64,000 bases of DNA from Woeseiaceae bacterium (lineage in GTDB: Bacteria > Pseudomonadota > Gammaproteobacteria > Steroidobacterales > Woeseiaceae), in assembly GCA_021773055.1 (NCBI GenBank), contig JAJFKV010000028.1, positions 103,925 to 167,924 on the forward strand. Direction: 5' to 3'. Of the stretch, positions 52,751-61,201 are shown in pieces. A program made the translations under genes and the position numbers. The notes under the pieces are model-generated. The model had not been told where the DNA came from. It ran no database searches and worked only from the letters and a program-made list of their open reading frames with translations. Within the stretch, counting starts at the first letter, position 1. Every line of letters starts with the position of its first letter.

Positions 52751-55201
52751 ATGATCGGCAACAGAACTCCTCGCCTGCTCCTGCTTGCGGTCGCCCTCGG
52801 GGTCACCGTTTCGGGCGTCATGCTGTCCGTATTTTATGGCCAATATCGCTGGCTTGCGGAGCAGATCGTCGCCGTGAGTTCGACGGAATACAATTCACGG
52901 GCCGAAGCGAATTTTGAAGAGCAGGCCCACATGCAATTGCAGATTGCGGTCGAGGGCCTGCAGGACTCCATAAGGAGCGATCGGTCAGCTAATATCTTTG
53001 TGGCGCTCAATACCGCTCTGATTGAAAACGAACAGCTGACTGGTATTCGCTTTGTCAACGCAGCCGATCAGGTTGTTGAGGCTGGCAGCATTCCGCTGCT
53101 CGCGGCGCCTGCGACGACGACCTGGCTGGCGCAGCGCTTGATAATATCGCAGCCCGTCGTAATTGATGACGTTGCGACTGGCGTGTTAATCGGAGCCTTT
53201 GATTTAATTGAGCTGTACGCCGAAACCACCCATTTCACGGAGGAAATCACCACCACCGAAATCGCTAGCCGAAAGCTTAGTTACCTGTGGGCGGGTGCAG
53301 GAACCCTTGCTGCGCTGTTACTTATTGGTGCTGTTGTATGGCTGGTCGTCCGCAACCAAACGAAACGTATACGTCTACTCAAACTGCAGGCAGAAAAGCT
53401 ACGTGACGCCGATTTCGGAGAGCCGGTGCTTTCGACACAACACGATGAGCTCGGTGAGCTGGCCGCTGTTTTCAATGACATGCGACATCGATTACGTCAG
53501 ACCACCCATTCACGCGACTACGTCGACAGTATTTTATCCGGAATGAACGAAGCGATTGTTGTCACCGGCAGCGACGGCAATATCACTCGCATAAATACGG
53601 CAACGACACACCTGCTCGGTTACGATGAAGCCGAATTACTCGGCACAAGCATCGACTATATTGTTAATACCAAGAAGAGCCGCTCGCTGGCCGATGACAC
53701 TCCGTCAGGATTACCCAAAGAGGCAAGCTTCGAAAGCAAGTTTGGCGAGTCGATTCCTGTGTCCTATACCTGTTCTGTTGTCGAAGGTGGCGAAGGCGGG
53801 CCTGCGCGGCGAATATATGCGGCACAAAACATAACTGAACGCCAGCGTGCCGAGAAACGGATTCGCTATCTCGCGCGTATCGACCCGCTGACCAAAATCC
53901 CTAATCGAATGCAATTTCAGCATTTGCTGCAGCGCAGCATTGCCCGAGCCAGACGCTCCGGAAAGGCCTTGTGCCTTTTTTATATTGACGTCGATTACTT
54001 CAAGGAGATCAATGATACCTTTGGCCACCTCGCGGGCGACACTACTCTGGAAACAGTCGCCGAACGATTGAAGGGAGCATTACCCAAGCACTCCATCATC
54101 GGACGTCTTGCGGGTGACGAGTTCGCCGTCATCGTCGACGAACTCTCTCCCGATGAGAAAGGCATAGTTGAGACCAGTGAGCTGGCACAAAAATTGTTGG
54201 ACCGGCTGGCTGATCCGTTTTTCGTACAAGGCCATGAAGTATTCATGACAGCAAGTATGGGTATTGCCTACTACCCGAAAGATGCGCCTAACGTCATTGA
54301 CCTGATTCGCAACGCCGATGCCGCCCTTTACCACGCAAAAAAATCGGGTGGCAATATGTTTTCTTTCTACGCGCCGAAAATGAACGAGGCGTCGGTCGAA
54401 AGGTTAATGACCAAGAGCAAGCTAAAACGTGCTTTTGAACGCGACGAACTGCTCGTTCACTACCAACCCAAGTACAATCTTGAAACCGGTGAAGTATTTG
54501 GTGCCGAGGCATTAGTCCGTTGGGAACTACCTGAACGAGGTCTGATCTTACCTTCTGACTTTATTCCCATCGCCGAAGATTCCAACCTCATAATCGAAAT
54601 CGGCGAGTGGGTGTTGGATAAGGTCTGCGAGGACTTCCGTCTTTGGCAACGATCTGTACCGTCGCCGGGCCGGGTATCGGTGAACCTTTCCCTGAAGCAA
54701 TTGCGACAACTGAATTTCGTTAGCCGCATCAGCGCGATAATGAGAAGCCACGAAGTATCACCCACTTCTCTCGAACTTGAAATCACCGAAACCACTCTTA
54801 TGGAGAATCCGGAACGTACCATCAAGATGCTGGATGAACTGTACGGGCTTGGCCTACACCTGGCGATCGACGATTTCGGCACGGGCTACTCATCATTAAG
54901 CGCTCTTCAACAATTCCCCATAAGCACTTTGAAGATAGACCAGTCCTTTGTCCGTGATGTCGTAAATAACCCGGACGACGCGACGATCGTCGACACAATC
55001 ATCCAGATGGGTCGCAATATGAACATGGATGTTGTCGCGGAAGGCGTTGAAGGTGAGGCACAATTGTCGTTCCTGCAAAAAATGGGATGCACGTATGTGC
55101 AGGGCCTGTTATTTGGTGAACCTATGAGCTCTGACAACTATCTTGAGCTGCTGCTATCACAAGCTGACGGTACAGATACCTACCGGGCGCTCTTTGCCTG
55201 A
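52751..55201 (+). CDS. membrane PAS-GGDEF-EAL cyclic-di-GMP regulator
   Basis: An 816-residue protein. Two helices (about 8-28 and 177-198) flank a periplasmic sensor loop; then HAMP (RLLKLQAEKLRDADFGEP), PAS (about 262-370), GGDEF (about 375-540) and EAL (about 550-805). The GGDEF signature is AGDEF, a common substitution that may keep activity; there is no RxxD inhibitory site before it. EAL motifs are intact: AEALVRW, ETTLMEN, IDDFGTGYSSLS and DVVAEGVE. A working phosphodiesterase is likely and cyclase activity possible. Ligand unknown. Confidence 0.93.
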   Translation: MIGNRTPRLLLLAVALGVTVSGVMLSVFYGQYRWLAEQIVAVSSTEYNSRAEANFEEQAHMQLQIAVEGLQDSIRSDRSANIFVALNTALIENEQLTGIRFVNAADQVVEAGSIPLLAAPATTTWLAQRLIISQPVVIDDVATGVLIGAFDLIELYAETTHFTEEITTTEIASRKLSYLWAGAGTLAALLLIGAVVWLVVRNQTKRIRLLKLQAEKLRDADFGEPVLSTQHDELGELAAVFNDMRHRLRQTTHSRDYVDSILSGMNEAIVVTGSDGNITRINTATTHLLGYDEAELLGTSIDYIVNTKKSRSLADDTPSGLPKEASFESKFGESIPVSYTCSVVEGGEGGPARRIYAAQNITERQRAEKRIRYLARIDPLTKIPNRMQFQHLLQRSIARARRSGKALCLFYIDVDYFKEINDTFGHLAGDTTLETVAERLKGALPKHSIIGRLAGDEFAVIVDELSPDEKGIVETSELAQKLLDRLADPFFVQGHEVFMTASMGIAYYPKDAPNVIDLIRNADAALYHAKKSGGNMFSFYAPKMNEASVERLMTKSKLKRAFERDELLVHYQPKYNLETGEVFGAEALVRWELPERGLILPSDFIPIAEDSNLIIEIGEWVLDKVCEDFRLWQRSVPSPGRVSVNLSLKQLRQLNFVSRISAIMRSHEVSPTSLELEITETTLMENPERTIKMLDELYGLGLHLAIDDFGTGYSSLSALQQFPISTLKIDQSFVRDVVNNPDDATIVDTIIQMGRNMNMDVVAEGVEGEAQLSFLQKMGCTYVQGLLFGEPMSSDNYLELLLSQADGTDTYRALFA

Positions 55202-55294
55202 CTTTTCAGCGGCCCGGCAACGTGTTTAAATTGCCGCATTCATAACTGGTAGCAGCATTGCTGCGAAAACACACTCCAAACCGAAGTAGACTCA

Positions 55295-55657
55295 ATGAAT
55301 AAAATGACAAAAGTTCTGATTTCCATCCTTCTTGTATTTACGACATCACTGGCATTTGCGTGTGACTATCCGGCTCCGCCGAAAAATCTTCCCGACGGCG
55401 CCTCCTCCAGCAAAGAGGAAATGCTCGCCGGCGTAAAACTTATTTCGGCCTACCAAGAGAGCATGACTGAGTACCTAACGTGCATCGAAGCAGACGAAGT
55501 TGTCACACTGCAGGCGCTAGTCGATGACGATGAGGACGCCAAGCGGCAACACAAGAGTATGTTCGACAAGAAGTACAATGCGGCTGTGGATGAACAATCT
55601 CGCACCGTGGAGCAATTTAATGCGGAGATTCGCGCTTATAAGGCACAACCGAAGTAA
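55295..55657 (+). CDS. small exported protein, 120 aa
   Basis: No family recognised. Signal peptide (LISILLVFTTSLAFA) ending before a cysteine (CDYPAPPKNLPDGAS). The mature protein is helical and charged (MLAGVKLISAYQESMTEYLTC; DEQSRTVEQFNAEIRAYKAQ), with two cysteines that could form a disulfide. Monocistronic with its own terminator. Confidence 0.8.
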   Translation: MNKMTKVLISILLVFTTSLAFACDYPAPPKNLPDGASSSKEEMLAGVKLISAYQESMTEYLTCIEADEVVTLQALVDDDEDAKRQHKSMFDKKYNAAVDEQSRTVEQFNAEIRAYKAQPK

Positions 55658-55679
55658 GCCAGGAAATTCCCCATGCTAA

Positions 55680-55708
55680 AACGCCCGTCAAATGATGGGC
55701 GTTTTTTT
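55680..55708. terminator. bidirectional rho-independent terminator
   Basis: Stem AACGCCC / GGGCGTT with inner TCA/TGA pairing, seven T on the plus strand and four on the minus. It separates the small exported-protein gene from the end of the psp operon and probably terminates both. Confidence 0.88.
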
Positions 55709-55711
55709 GGA

Positions 55712-55930
55712 TTACAGGTTGTCGATTTCTCGACCAAGGTCGTGTTTGCTCTCTGTCACTATTCTTTCAAGCACTCGAATACGCTCCTCCAGCATTTCAA
55801 TTTTTGCCAGTGATTCTTCGAGTTCCGGGTCGTGCTGTTTTTCTTCGTGTTTCATCTTTAAGTACTTTTGGTAAGTGTCCGCTGCAAATACAACGGCGAC
55901 GATACAAACTACATAGAACATTGTGTTCAT
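55712..55930 (-). CDS. PspB-like small membrane protein
   Basis: A 72-residue protein with an N-terminal helix (FYVVCIVAVVFAADTY) and an amphipathic coiled coil (LEESLAKIEMLEERIRVLERIVTES). Size, topology and the RIRVLERI segment resemble PspB, whose RMRERIQALESIL coil controls PspA/PspC signalling. Its last residues also resemble the C-terminus of the PspC protein encoded just upstream. It closes the psp operon, whereas pspB usually sits between pspA and pspC. ATG at 55930 with AGGGA upstream. Confidence 0.72.
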   Translation of the reverse strand: MNTMFYVVCIVAVVFAADTYQKYLKMKHEEKQHDPELEESLAKIEMLEERIRVLERIVTESKHDLGREIDNL

Positions 55931-55952
55931 TTGCGCATCCCTATGCTGTGGC

Positions 55953-56372
55953 TCAAAGCCGACTCAGTTCCTGGTCGAGCTGAAAGCGCTTCGATGTAAC
56001 GTGTTTTTCCAGCAGCCTCAAGCGCTCATCGAGTGATGCACAGCGTCGATTGATATCGTCAGCTACTGATGATTCTGACTCCTGCGCAGGTGCTTTCTCT
56101 TGTTTCGATTTACGTCGCCTGCGTCGGCCAGAACGTTTTTCTGCTGGTGTAGAATAGTCGCCGCGCGATGTTGATGGTATTAGAAACACGGCGGCCAGAT
56201 AAGCGATGATCGCAATCGGCATTGCGCACAAGAAGGCGATAAACGCCAGGATTCGTGTGACTTTCAAATTGAATCCCAGGTATTCCGCGAGGCCGGCGCA
56301 AACACCACCCAGTACGGCGCGGTCTCTGTCTCTGTAGAAGCGCCGGTCCGACTCAGCATTCATGGTAGTCAT
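55953..56372 (-). CDS. pspC: PspC domain protein (second copy)
   Basis: A 139-residue envelope-stress protein. The PspC domain is RFYRDRDRAVLGGVCAGLAEYLGFNLKVTRI, followed by a helix (LAFIAFLCAMPIAIIAYLAAVFLI), a very basic stretch (RSGRRRRRKSKQEK) and a C-terminal coil (LDERLRLLEKHVTSKRFQLDQEL) like that of E. coli PspC. ATG 56372 has GGAGG upstream and overlaps the stop of the first PspC gene (ATGA). Of the two copies, this one has the C-terminal signalling segment. Confidence 0.87.
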   Translation of the reverse strand: MTTMNAESDRRFYRDRDRAVLGGVCAGLAEYLGFNLKVTRILAFIAFLCAMPIAIIAYLAAVFLIPSTSRGDYSTPAEKRSGRRRRRKSKQEKAPAQESESSVADDINRRCASLDERLRLLEKHVTSKRFQLDQELSRL

Positions 56373-56662
56373 GATCGCCTCCAATCATCACGTTTGTAGC
56401 GATACCAGAAATCATTTTCACTATGGACACCTGAATAGACCAGAGGCTTCTCTTTGATGAGCACAGTCGCCCCCAGGTAAAGCGCCGCGGTCAACCAAAA
56501 GAACAGCATTAAAGATATGATCGCAATGACTCTGACCGTTCCGACGCGAAAATTGAAGCGCTCGGCAACCCCGGCGCAGACTCCGAATACCCAGCCGTTC
56601 TCGCGGTCACGATAGAAACCGCGCAAAGGTCCATGGTTAATATTCCAGGTTTCTCGACTCAT
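56369..56662 (-). CDS. PspC domain protein (first copy, short)
   Basis: A 97-residue protein. PspC domain GFYRDRENGWVFGVCAGVAERFNFRVGTVRV, one helix (IIALMLFFWLTAALYLGATVLI-like) and a short basic tail, without the C-terminal coil of the second copy. ATG 56662 with GAGGAGG upstream, 22 bp after pspA. Part of the sigma-54-driven psp operon. It may modify or compete with the full PspC. Confidence 0.85.
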   Translation of the reverse strand: MSRETWNINHGPLRGFYRDRENGWVFGVCAGVAERFNFRVGTVRVIAIISLMLFFWLTAALYLGATVLIKEKPLVYSGVHSENDFWYRYKRDDWRRS

Positions 56663-56684
56663 CGATTCCTCCTCTACGATTCGA

Positions 56685-57371
56685 TTACTCGGCTTCTGCC
56701 GCAGGCGCTTTATCCGATGCAACACGTCGCTTCAAAGCGTCGAGCTCTTCTTTGACGGACTCTTCGGCCTCAAGGCTGGCGAACTCATGGTTGAGGTCCT
56801 TCGGTAGCCCAAGATCATAGGCCTCAACCCGGCCTTCAACATCATCAATTCGGTGAGTGTATTGCTCGAATCGCACCATGGCGTCGTCGATCTTGTAGTC
56901 GTGAATTTTCTTGCGTGCTGCCAAACGGCTGCTAGCTGTTTTGTGGCGGGACAGAAGTGCCTTCTGCCGAGTCTTCGCATCCTCGAGCTTGCTTTCCAGG
57001 CGCGCAATGTCCTCGTTGAGTTTTGCCAGCCCTTCATCCACGGCGAGGTAGTCCTGCTTCAACACATCTACCGCCGTTGTAACCCGTGATTTCTCTACTA
57101 ACGCCGCCTTGGCCAGGTCTTCGCGTCCCTTGCGCAATGCAAGCTCGGCTTTTTGCTCCCAGTCGCAGAGGTCGCGATCCAGCGTCTCGATCTTGCGATT
57201 CAAATCCTTCTTGTCCGCAATAGAACGAGCTGCTGCAGATCGAACCTCGACCAGCGTGTCCTCCATTTCCTGAATCATCAGGCGAACAATCTTTTCAGGA
57301 TCTTCTGCCTTATCCAAAATCGCATTGATATTGGAGTTCACGATGTCGCTGAATCTCGTGAATATACCCAT
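56685..57371 (-). CDS. pspA: phage shock protein A
   Basis: A 228-residue, almost fully helical protein of the PspA/IM30/ESCRT-III family. It begins MGIFTRFSDIVNSNINAILD, the amphipathic membrane-binding helix, followed by DPEKIVRLMIQEMEDTLVEVRS and long coiled coil. It binds stressed inner membrane and also inhibits PspF. ATG 57371 is preceded by AGAGGA at seven bases. First gene of the operon pspA-pspC-like-pspC-pspB-like, driven by the sigma-54 site at 57411. Confidence 0.96.
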   Translation of the reverse strand: MGIFTRFSDIVNSNINAILDKAEDPEKIVRLMIQEMEDTLVEVRSAAARSIADKKDLNRKIETLDRDLCDWEQKAELALRKGREDLAKAALVEKSRVTTAVDVLKQDYLAVDEGLAKLNEDIARLESKLEDAKTRQKALLSRHKTASSRLAARKKIHDYKIDDAMVRFEQYTHRIDDVEGRVEAYDLGLPKDLNHEFASLEAEESVKEELDALKRRVASDKAPAAEAE

Positions 57372-57410
57372 GGTCGTTCCTCTCGTATGTGTAAAACCTA
57401 TTATTGGTAT

Positions 57411-57426
57411 TGCAGCAATCATGCCA
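57411..57426 (-). promoter_or_regulatory. sigma-54 promoter of the psp operon
   Basis: On the minus strand the sequence reads TGGCAT, GATTG, CTGCA, which is GG-N10-GC, close to the TGGCAC-N5-TTGCA consensus. Transcription would start about 12 bp downstream, near 57400, some 30 bp before the pspA ATG. This fits activation by PspF, encoded divergently. PspF-binding sites would lie between 57430 and 57550; I cannot place them. Confidence 0.78.
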
Positions 57427-57558
57427 ATCCATGCGCGAGATATAAGTTGTTGTTTATTAAGGAAAACAACTCCTTCTTAAATTTGTTCTTGCTTGACGAT
57501 ATTGGTTACTTTCACTACTTATTGGCTTTTTTCCCCATCTTTTGGCCTAATACGCCAA

Positions 57559-58569
57559 ATGACTACACCATTACAGTCCCAACCCATCATCGGCGAAGCG
57601 CCCATATTCCTGGAGATGTTGGAGCATGTCTCACGCGCTGCCTCACTTTCCAAACCGGTACTGGTCGTCGGTGAGCGCGGCACCGGCAAGGAATTGATCG
57701 CGTCGAGGCTGCATTTTCTCTCCGACCGCTGGGAACAGAACGTCGTCAAGGTGAATTGCGCAGCCCTGACCGAGTCGATTCTTGAGTCCGAGTTATTTGG
57801 TCATGAAGCTGGCGCGTTTACTGGCGCCGCTAAGACCCATATTGGTCACTTCGAACGTGCCGACGGTGGCACGCTGATTCTTGACGAGCTCGCAACTATT
57901 TCGCTGCGGATGCAGGAAAAAATACTGCGAACGATAGAGTATGGCGAGGTACAGCGTGTTGGTGGCAGCAAAACGCTGCTTGTGGATGTACGGATTGTCG
58001 GCTCAACTAATGCCGACCTACAACAGCTCGCAGCGGCTGGCAGCTTTCGGGAGGATTTACTCGACCGACTGGCCTTTGACGTTATCACGGTGCCACCTTT
58101 ACGCGAACGCGTGGAGGACATCATGCCACTGGCAAGCGCGTTCGCGATCAATATGGCGAGCGAACTCAAGTGGAGTTATTTCCCTGGCTTTAGTTCGCGT
58201 GTTTCGTCTGCGTTGTTACGCAATCAATGGCCGGGTAACGTCCGCGAACTCAAAAATACGATCGAGCGGTCTGTTTACAGGTCAGCCGACCAGGAACGAC
58301 CAATCACGAAGCTTGCGCTCAATCCGTTCGATACGCCCTTCGAGGCTGTAGCGGCGAAAGCTCTGACACGCAGTGCCGTTATGCCGAAGCGCGCGCCACT
58401 GCTGCCGGCAGACTTGACCCAGCGATTACTGGATACCGAGGTCAATTTACTGAACGCCGCACTTGAAAAGGCTCGCTTCAACCAGCGCCTTGCTGCTGAT
58501 TTACTAGGGCTTAGTTATCACCAGTTTCGAGGCAAGCTGCGGAAATTCGATATTCGCAGCAAGCCCTGA
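57559..58569 (+). CDS. pspF: psp operon transcriptional activator PspF
   Basis: A 336-residue sigma-54 enhancer-binding AAA+ protein without a receiver domain. Walker A GERGTGKELIAS, the sigma-54 loop GAFTGA, Walker B GGTLILDEL, arginine-finger region FREDLLDRL and a C-terminal Fis-type helix-turn-helix (RLAADLLGLSYHQFRGKLRKF). ATG 57559 aligns with the start of E. coli PspF (LLGEAN/IIGEAP). Divergent from pspA, as in enterobacteria. Repressed by PspA binding in the known system. Confidence 0.95.
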   Translation: MTTPLQSQPIIGEAPIFLEMLEHVSRAASLSKPVLVVGERGTGKELIASRLHFLSDRWEQNVVKVNCAALTESILESELFGHEAGAFTGAAKTHIGHFERADGGTLILDELATISLRMQEKILRTIEYGEVQRVGGSKTLLVDVRIVGSTNADLQQLAAAGSFREDLLDRLAFDVITVPPLRERVEDIMPLASAFAINMASELKWSYFPGFSSRVSSALLRNQWPGNVRELKNTIERSVYRSADQERPITKLALNPFDTPFEAVAAKALTRSAVMPKRAPLLPADLTQRLLDTEVNLLNAALEKARFNQRLAADLLGLSYHQFRGKLRKFDIRSKP

Positions 58570-58599
58570 AACTGCTGACTAATCAGTTCGATAAAGTGC

Positions 58600-59517
58600 T
58601 TAGCTTTCGTCGCGATAACGGCGCACGTAAATTGCTCCGGTCGAAAGCAGGCCGCAGACCAGAACACCAGCCCACATCGCCGGACTCGTAAGAAACTGAA
58701 CGACATCCAGGTGTGGCAATAAACTCGTAGCGCCTTCTGCAACGCGCCACTCTTCCTGGTCGAAGAACCTTTCAATATCGCCGATACGGAAGATGGGCAA
58801 GCCATCCCCACGTGCGAGCACGTTTTCCGCGAATACGTGTGTGCGCAGAATGATTCCTTCCAGCAAACCAATCAGGATCAGTGGCATGAACGCCATTAAC
58901 AACGGTGATCGTTTCGTATATGCGGACACCAACAGGAACCAGCCAATGAATGGCGACATCCATATGCCACTCGCAATCACAACGATAAAAGCCGCTAGCC
59001 AATTATCCAGCAGTGAAACCGAGCCCCAGATCAACATGCCGCCGTCGCCACCTTTCATCGATACCCAAATACTGGTAATGATCAGATTGACGATATGGGT
59101 TCCGATAATGCCAATCACCGTAGCGGCTGGAATGACAATTATGGAAGTAATCAATTTCGAGATGACCGTTTCCGCATCTGTGACCGGCAGCGATCGCCAG
59201 AACAGAATGCTCTTGTCTTTCCGTTCTGCGTACAGGGAATCCAGGCAATAGAAAACGGTCAGAATTGCCAATGCGATAATGAATACCCATGAGGTACCCA
59301 GGAAGAATCCAGTCAACGCGGCTTTGCGCTCAGGGTCGCCGGCGACATTCTGAGCTCCGAATATTGCGATATCCAGTTCGGCTGCGAAACCCGACGCAAA
59401 CACCAACATGGCCATTACGCCCAGCGTAACAATGGTCGCGATCGCGATTGGTGTTATGAAGATTGAGCGATGCTCCCAGACTTCACGTTTTACCAGCGCC
59501 AATTGATGGGTGATCAT
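58600..59517 (-). CDS. ABC-2 type exporter permease
   Basis: A 305-residue protein with about six helices, e.g. ATIVTLGVMAMLVFASGF, WVFIIALAILTVFYCL and a large loop near residues 235-275. The conserved stretch LYAERKDKSILFWRSLPVTDAETVISKL is typical of ABC-2 permeases next to GntR/YtrA regulators. Function could be export of a peptide antibiotic or an envelope component. It overlaps the ATPase gene by 4 bp. Confidence 0.88.
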   Translation of the reverse strand: MITHQLALVKREVWEHRSIFITPIAIATIVTLGVMAMLVFASGFAAELDIAIFGAQNVAGDPERKAALTGFFLGTSWVFIIALAILTVFYCLDSLYAERKDKSILFWRSLPVTDAETVISKLITSIIVIPAATVIGIIGTHIVNLIITSIWVSMKGGDGGMLIWGSVSLLDNWLAAFIVVIASGIWMSPFIGWFLLVSAYTKRSPLLMAFMPLILIGLLEGIILRTHVFAENVLARGDGLPIFRIGDIERFFDQEEWRVAEGATSLLPHLDVVQFLTSPAMWAGVLVCGLLSTGAIYVRRYRDES

Positions 59518-60371
59518 GCTCGAGCTCCCTTGATTTTGGCTACAAAGAGATCGGCTACCGATGGCGTTCTAAGCTCACCGTACCCGTCCAGATGCTCAGG
59601 ATTCACACCCTCAAACAACATGACGGATTTGCCGAACATCTTGTTTTCAGCTATCGGTCCGAGTCCTCTCGCTTTATCGGCCTCATCGCCGGAAGCTGCT
59701 ACCTCAACATATGTATCGGCGAGGGACTCCATTGAAGCATCGAGAATGATCTTGCCGTCGTTGATAAACATGATGTCTGTTAACAGGTTCTCGACTTCTT
59801 CAACCTGGTGAGTTGTCACCAGGATCGTACGTTCCTCGTCGAAGTAATCATTCAGCAGGTTCGCGTAAAACTCTTTGCGGAAAAGAATATCCAGACCCAG
59901 CGTCGGCTCATCGAGAACAAGCAGCTTCGCATCGATCGACATGATGATGGAAAGATGCAGCTGCGTGACCATCCCCTTCGACAACTCCTTTACCTTGGAG
60001 TTGGCAAGTATCTTTGTCTGCTGTAGCAGTTCTTCGGCGCGTTGGCGCGAGAAATTCGGATGTATCGCCTCAACATAGTCGAGTAATTGCGTAACCCTTA
60101 TCCATCTCGGCAGTACTGCGACGTCCGCAATAAAGCAGATGTTCTGCATCAACTCCTTGCGCTGCTTAAAGGGATCCAGACCCATGACCGAAAGCTGCCC
60201 TTCACAATCAGTCAGACCGAGCAACGCCTTGAGTAAGGTCGTTTTACCAGCGCCGTTAGGGCCGATCAAACCAAGAATCTTGCCACTCTCGACTTCAAAA
60301 CTGACATTGTCGACAGCTCTAAATGAACCGAAATTTTTGGATACGCCTTGTGCGCTGACCAGACTAGTCAT
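59514..60371 (-). CDS. ABC transporter ATP-binding protein
   Basis: A 285-residue ATPase. Walker A GLIGPNGAGKTTLLKAL, signature VKELSKGMVTQLHLS, Walker B LLVLDEPTLGLD, H-loop LVTTHQVEEVE. The C-terminal extension after residue 215 is typical for drug/lantibiotic-type ABC-2 exporters. Middle gene of the GntR-ATPase-permease operon, with 8-bp and 4-bp overlaps. Confidence 0.95.
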   Translation of the reverse strand: MTSLVSAQGVSKNFGSFRAVDNVSFEVESGKILGLIGPNGAGKTTLLKALLGLTDCEGQLSVMGLDPFKQRKELMQNICFIADVAVLPRWIRVTQLLDYVEAIHPNFSRQRAEELLQQTKILANSKVKELSKGMVTQLHLSIIMSIDAKLLVLDEPTLGLDILFRKEFYANLLNDYFDEERTILVTTHQVEEVENLLTDIMFINDGKIILDASMESLADTYVEVAASGDEADKARGLGPIAENKMFGKSVMLFEGVNPEHLDGYGELRTPSVADLFVAKIKGARA

Positions 60372-60756
60372 TCTCCCCTCCAGAATCCTTGCTTGTTTTA
60401 ATTTTATCCGCTTGCTGAAGCAAATCTGCTGCGTCCAGATTCAGACGCTCGATGGTCGCAATGACCTCCGGCCATTCTTTTTCGAGAAATCGTTCACGTT
60501 CGGCCTTGAGGAGCTTTACCCGTGCTCCTTCGTTGACAAACATTCCTCTGCCACGCTTCTTTTCGACGAGCTCCTCGTCCACCAGCTCCTGGTAACCCTT
60601 GAGCACCGTGAGCGGGTTAAGCCGATATTCGGCCGCAACGTTTCTGACTGAGGGCAAGGCATCGCCTTCAACCAGCACTTCCTCCAGAATCATCGCAACG
60701 ACCCGGTCTCGCAGTTGCCGGTAAATCGGCTGATCTTCATTCCACTTCGGATCCAT
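60364..60756 (-). CDS. GntR-family regulator, YtrA subfamily
   Basis: A 130-residue protein with an N-terminal winged helix (PIYRQLRDRVVAMILEEVLVEGDALPSVRNVAAEYRLNPLTVLKGYQELVDEELVEKKRGRGMFV) and a short helical C-terminal tail, the YtrA layout. It probably represses its own ABC exporter operon until a cell-envelope drug or signal is sensed. ATG 60756. Two 15-bp direct repeats lie immediately upstream. It is also a candidate to bind the palindromes at 61162 and 14642 (inference). Confidence 0.92.
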   Translation of the reverse strand: MDPKWNEDQPIYRQLRDRVVAMILEEVLVEGDALPSVRNVAAEYRLNPLTVLKGYQELVDEELVEKKRGRGMFVNEGARVKLLKAERERFLEKEWPEVIATIERLNLDAADLLQQADKIKTSKDSGGEND

Positions 60757-60768
60757 TCTCTATTTGTC

Positions 60769-60798
60769 CCCTGAATTCACAGGCCCTGAATACACAGG
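60769..60798. repeat. two tandem 15-bp direct repeats at the GntR operon promoter
   Basis: CCCTGAATTCACAGG (60769-60783) followed directly by CCCTGAATACACAGG (60784-60798), one mismatch, 13 bp upstream of the GntR ATG. The position suits a regulator-binding site or a recent duplication. Confidence 0.6.
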
Positions 60799-60818
60799 AT
60801 TTGCGTGTTGGTACACGT

Positions 60819-60852
60819 AAAAAGGCGCCGGTTCGGATTACCGAACCGGCGC
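60819..60852 (-). terminator. rho-independent terminator of the small exported-protein gene
   Basis: A 12-bp perfect stem GCGCCGGTTCGG / CCGAACCGGCGC with loop ATTA (plus-strand reading), followed on the minus strand by five T. It ends the transcript of the 83-residue gene and isolates it from the GntR operon. Confidence 0.93.
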
Positions 60853-60870
60853 GAAAATTCCGTCGCTACT

Positions 60871-61122
60871 TTACTCGTCTTCGCCACGGAAATGACTCAA
60901 ATCGGTGACAATAGCGATGCTGATTTGCAGTGCTTTGTCGGTCAGTTGGCCGTTAAAATCGAGACTCAATCGATTGTCCTCGGCAACTATCGGCGTAACG
61001 GGTATGGCCTCATCGGCACTATCGCTACTCGCATCCGCTTGCCCTGCCACTAATGCCACCACCATGAGCAGCATGACTGCAATGCTGACATAGTCGTTGA
61101 AATGTACGGACGGTTTGGACAT
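60871..61122 (-). CDS. small exported protein, 83 aa
   Basis: No family recognised. The signal-like N-terminus (YVSIAVMLLMVVALVAGQADA) is followed by an acidic mature part of about 50 residues (DSADEAIPVTPIVAEDNRLSLDFNGQLTDKALQISIAIVTDL). It has its own promoter with a palindromic operator and its own terminator, which indicates a separately regulated gene. ATG 61122 with GGAAA eight bases upstream. Confidence 0.75.
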   Translation of the reverse strand: MSKPSVHFNDYVSIAVMLLMVVALVAGQADASSDSADEAIPVTPIVAEDNRLSLDFNGQLTDKALQISIAIVTDLSHFRGEDE

Positions 61123-61161
61123 TTTCTGTTTCCGGGACTGCCCCGGCCTCTTAGTGAACTG

Positions 61162-61201
61162 GTGTTATAGTCAACTATAACACTAAAAATTCTTTTTGCA
61201 A
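61162..61201 (-). promoter_or_regulatory. promoter of the small exported protein with perfect palindromic operator
   Basis: Minus strand: -35 TTGCAA (61196-61201), 16-bp spacer, -10 TATAGT (61174-61179). A perfect palindrome covers the -10: arms GTGTTATAG (61162-61170) and CTATAACAC (61175-61183) around TCAA. The TA-rich GTGT...ACAC form resembles YtrA-type GntR operators as I remember them. The same element, 18 of 22 positions, occurs at the RND operon promoter (14642). It could also affect the divergent sigma-factor gene. Confidence 0.72.

Noticed and set aside
58600..60371. Lantibiotic self-resistance system
   Set aside because: The GntR/ABC-2 layout allows it, but there is no precursor peptide or modification enzyme nearby; the 83-residue exported protein lacks lantibiotic features.
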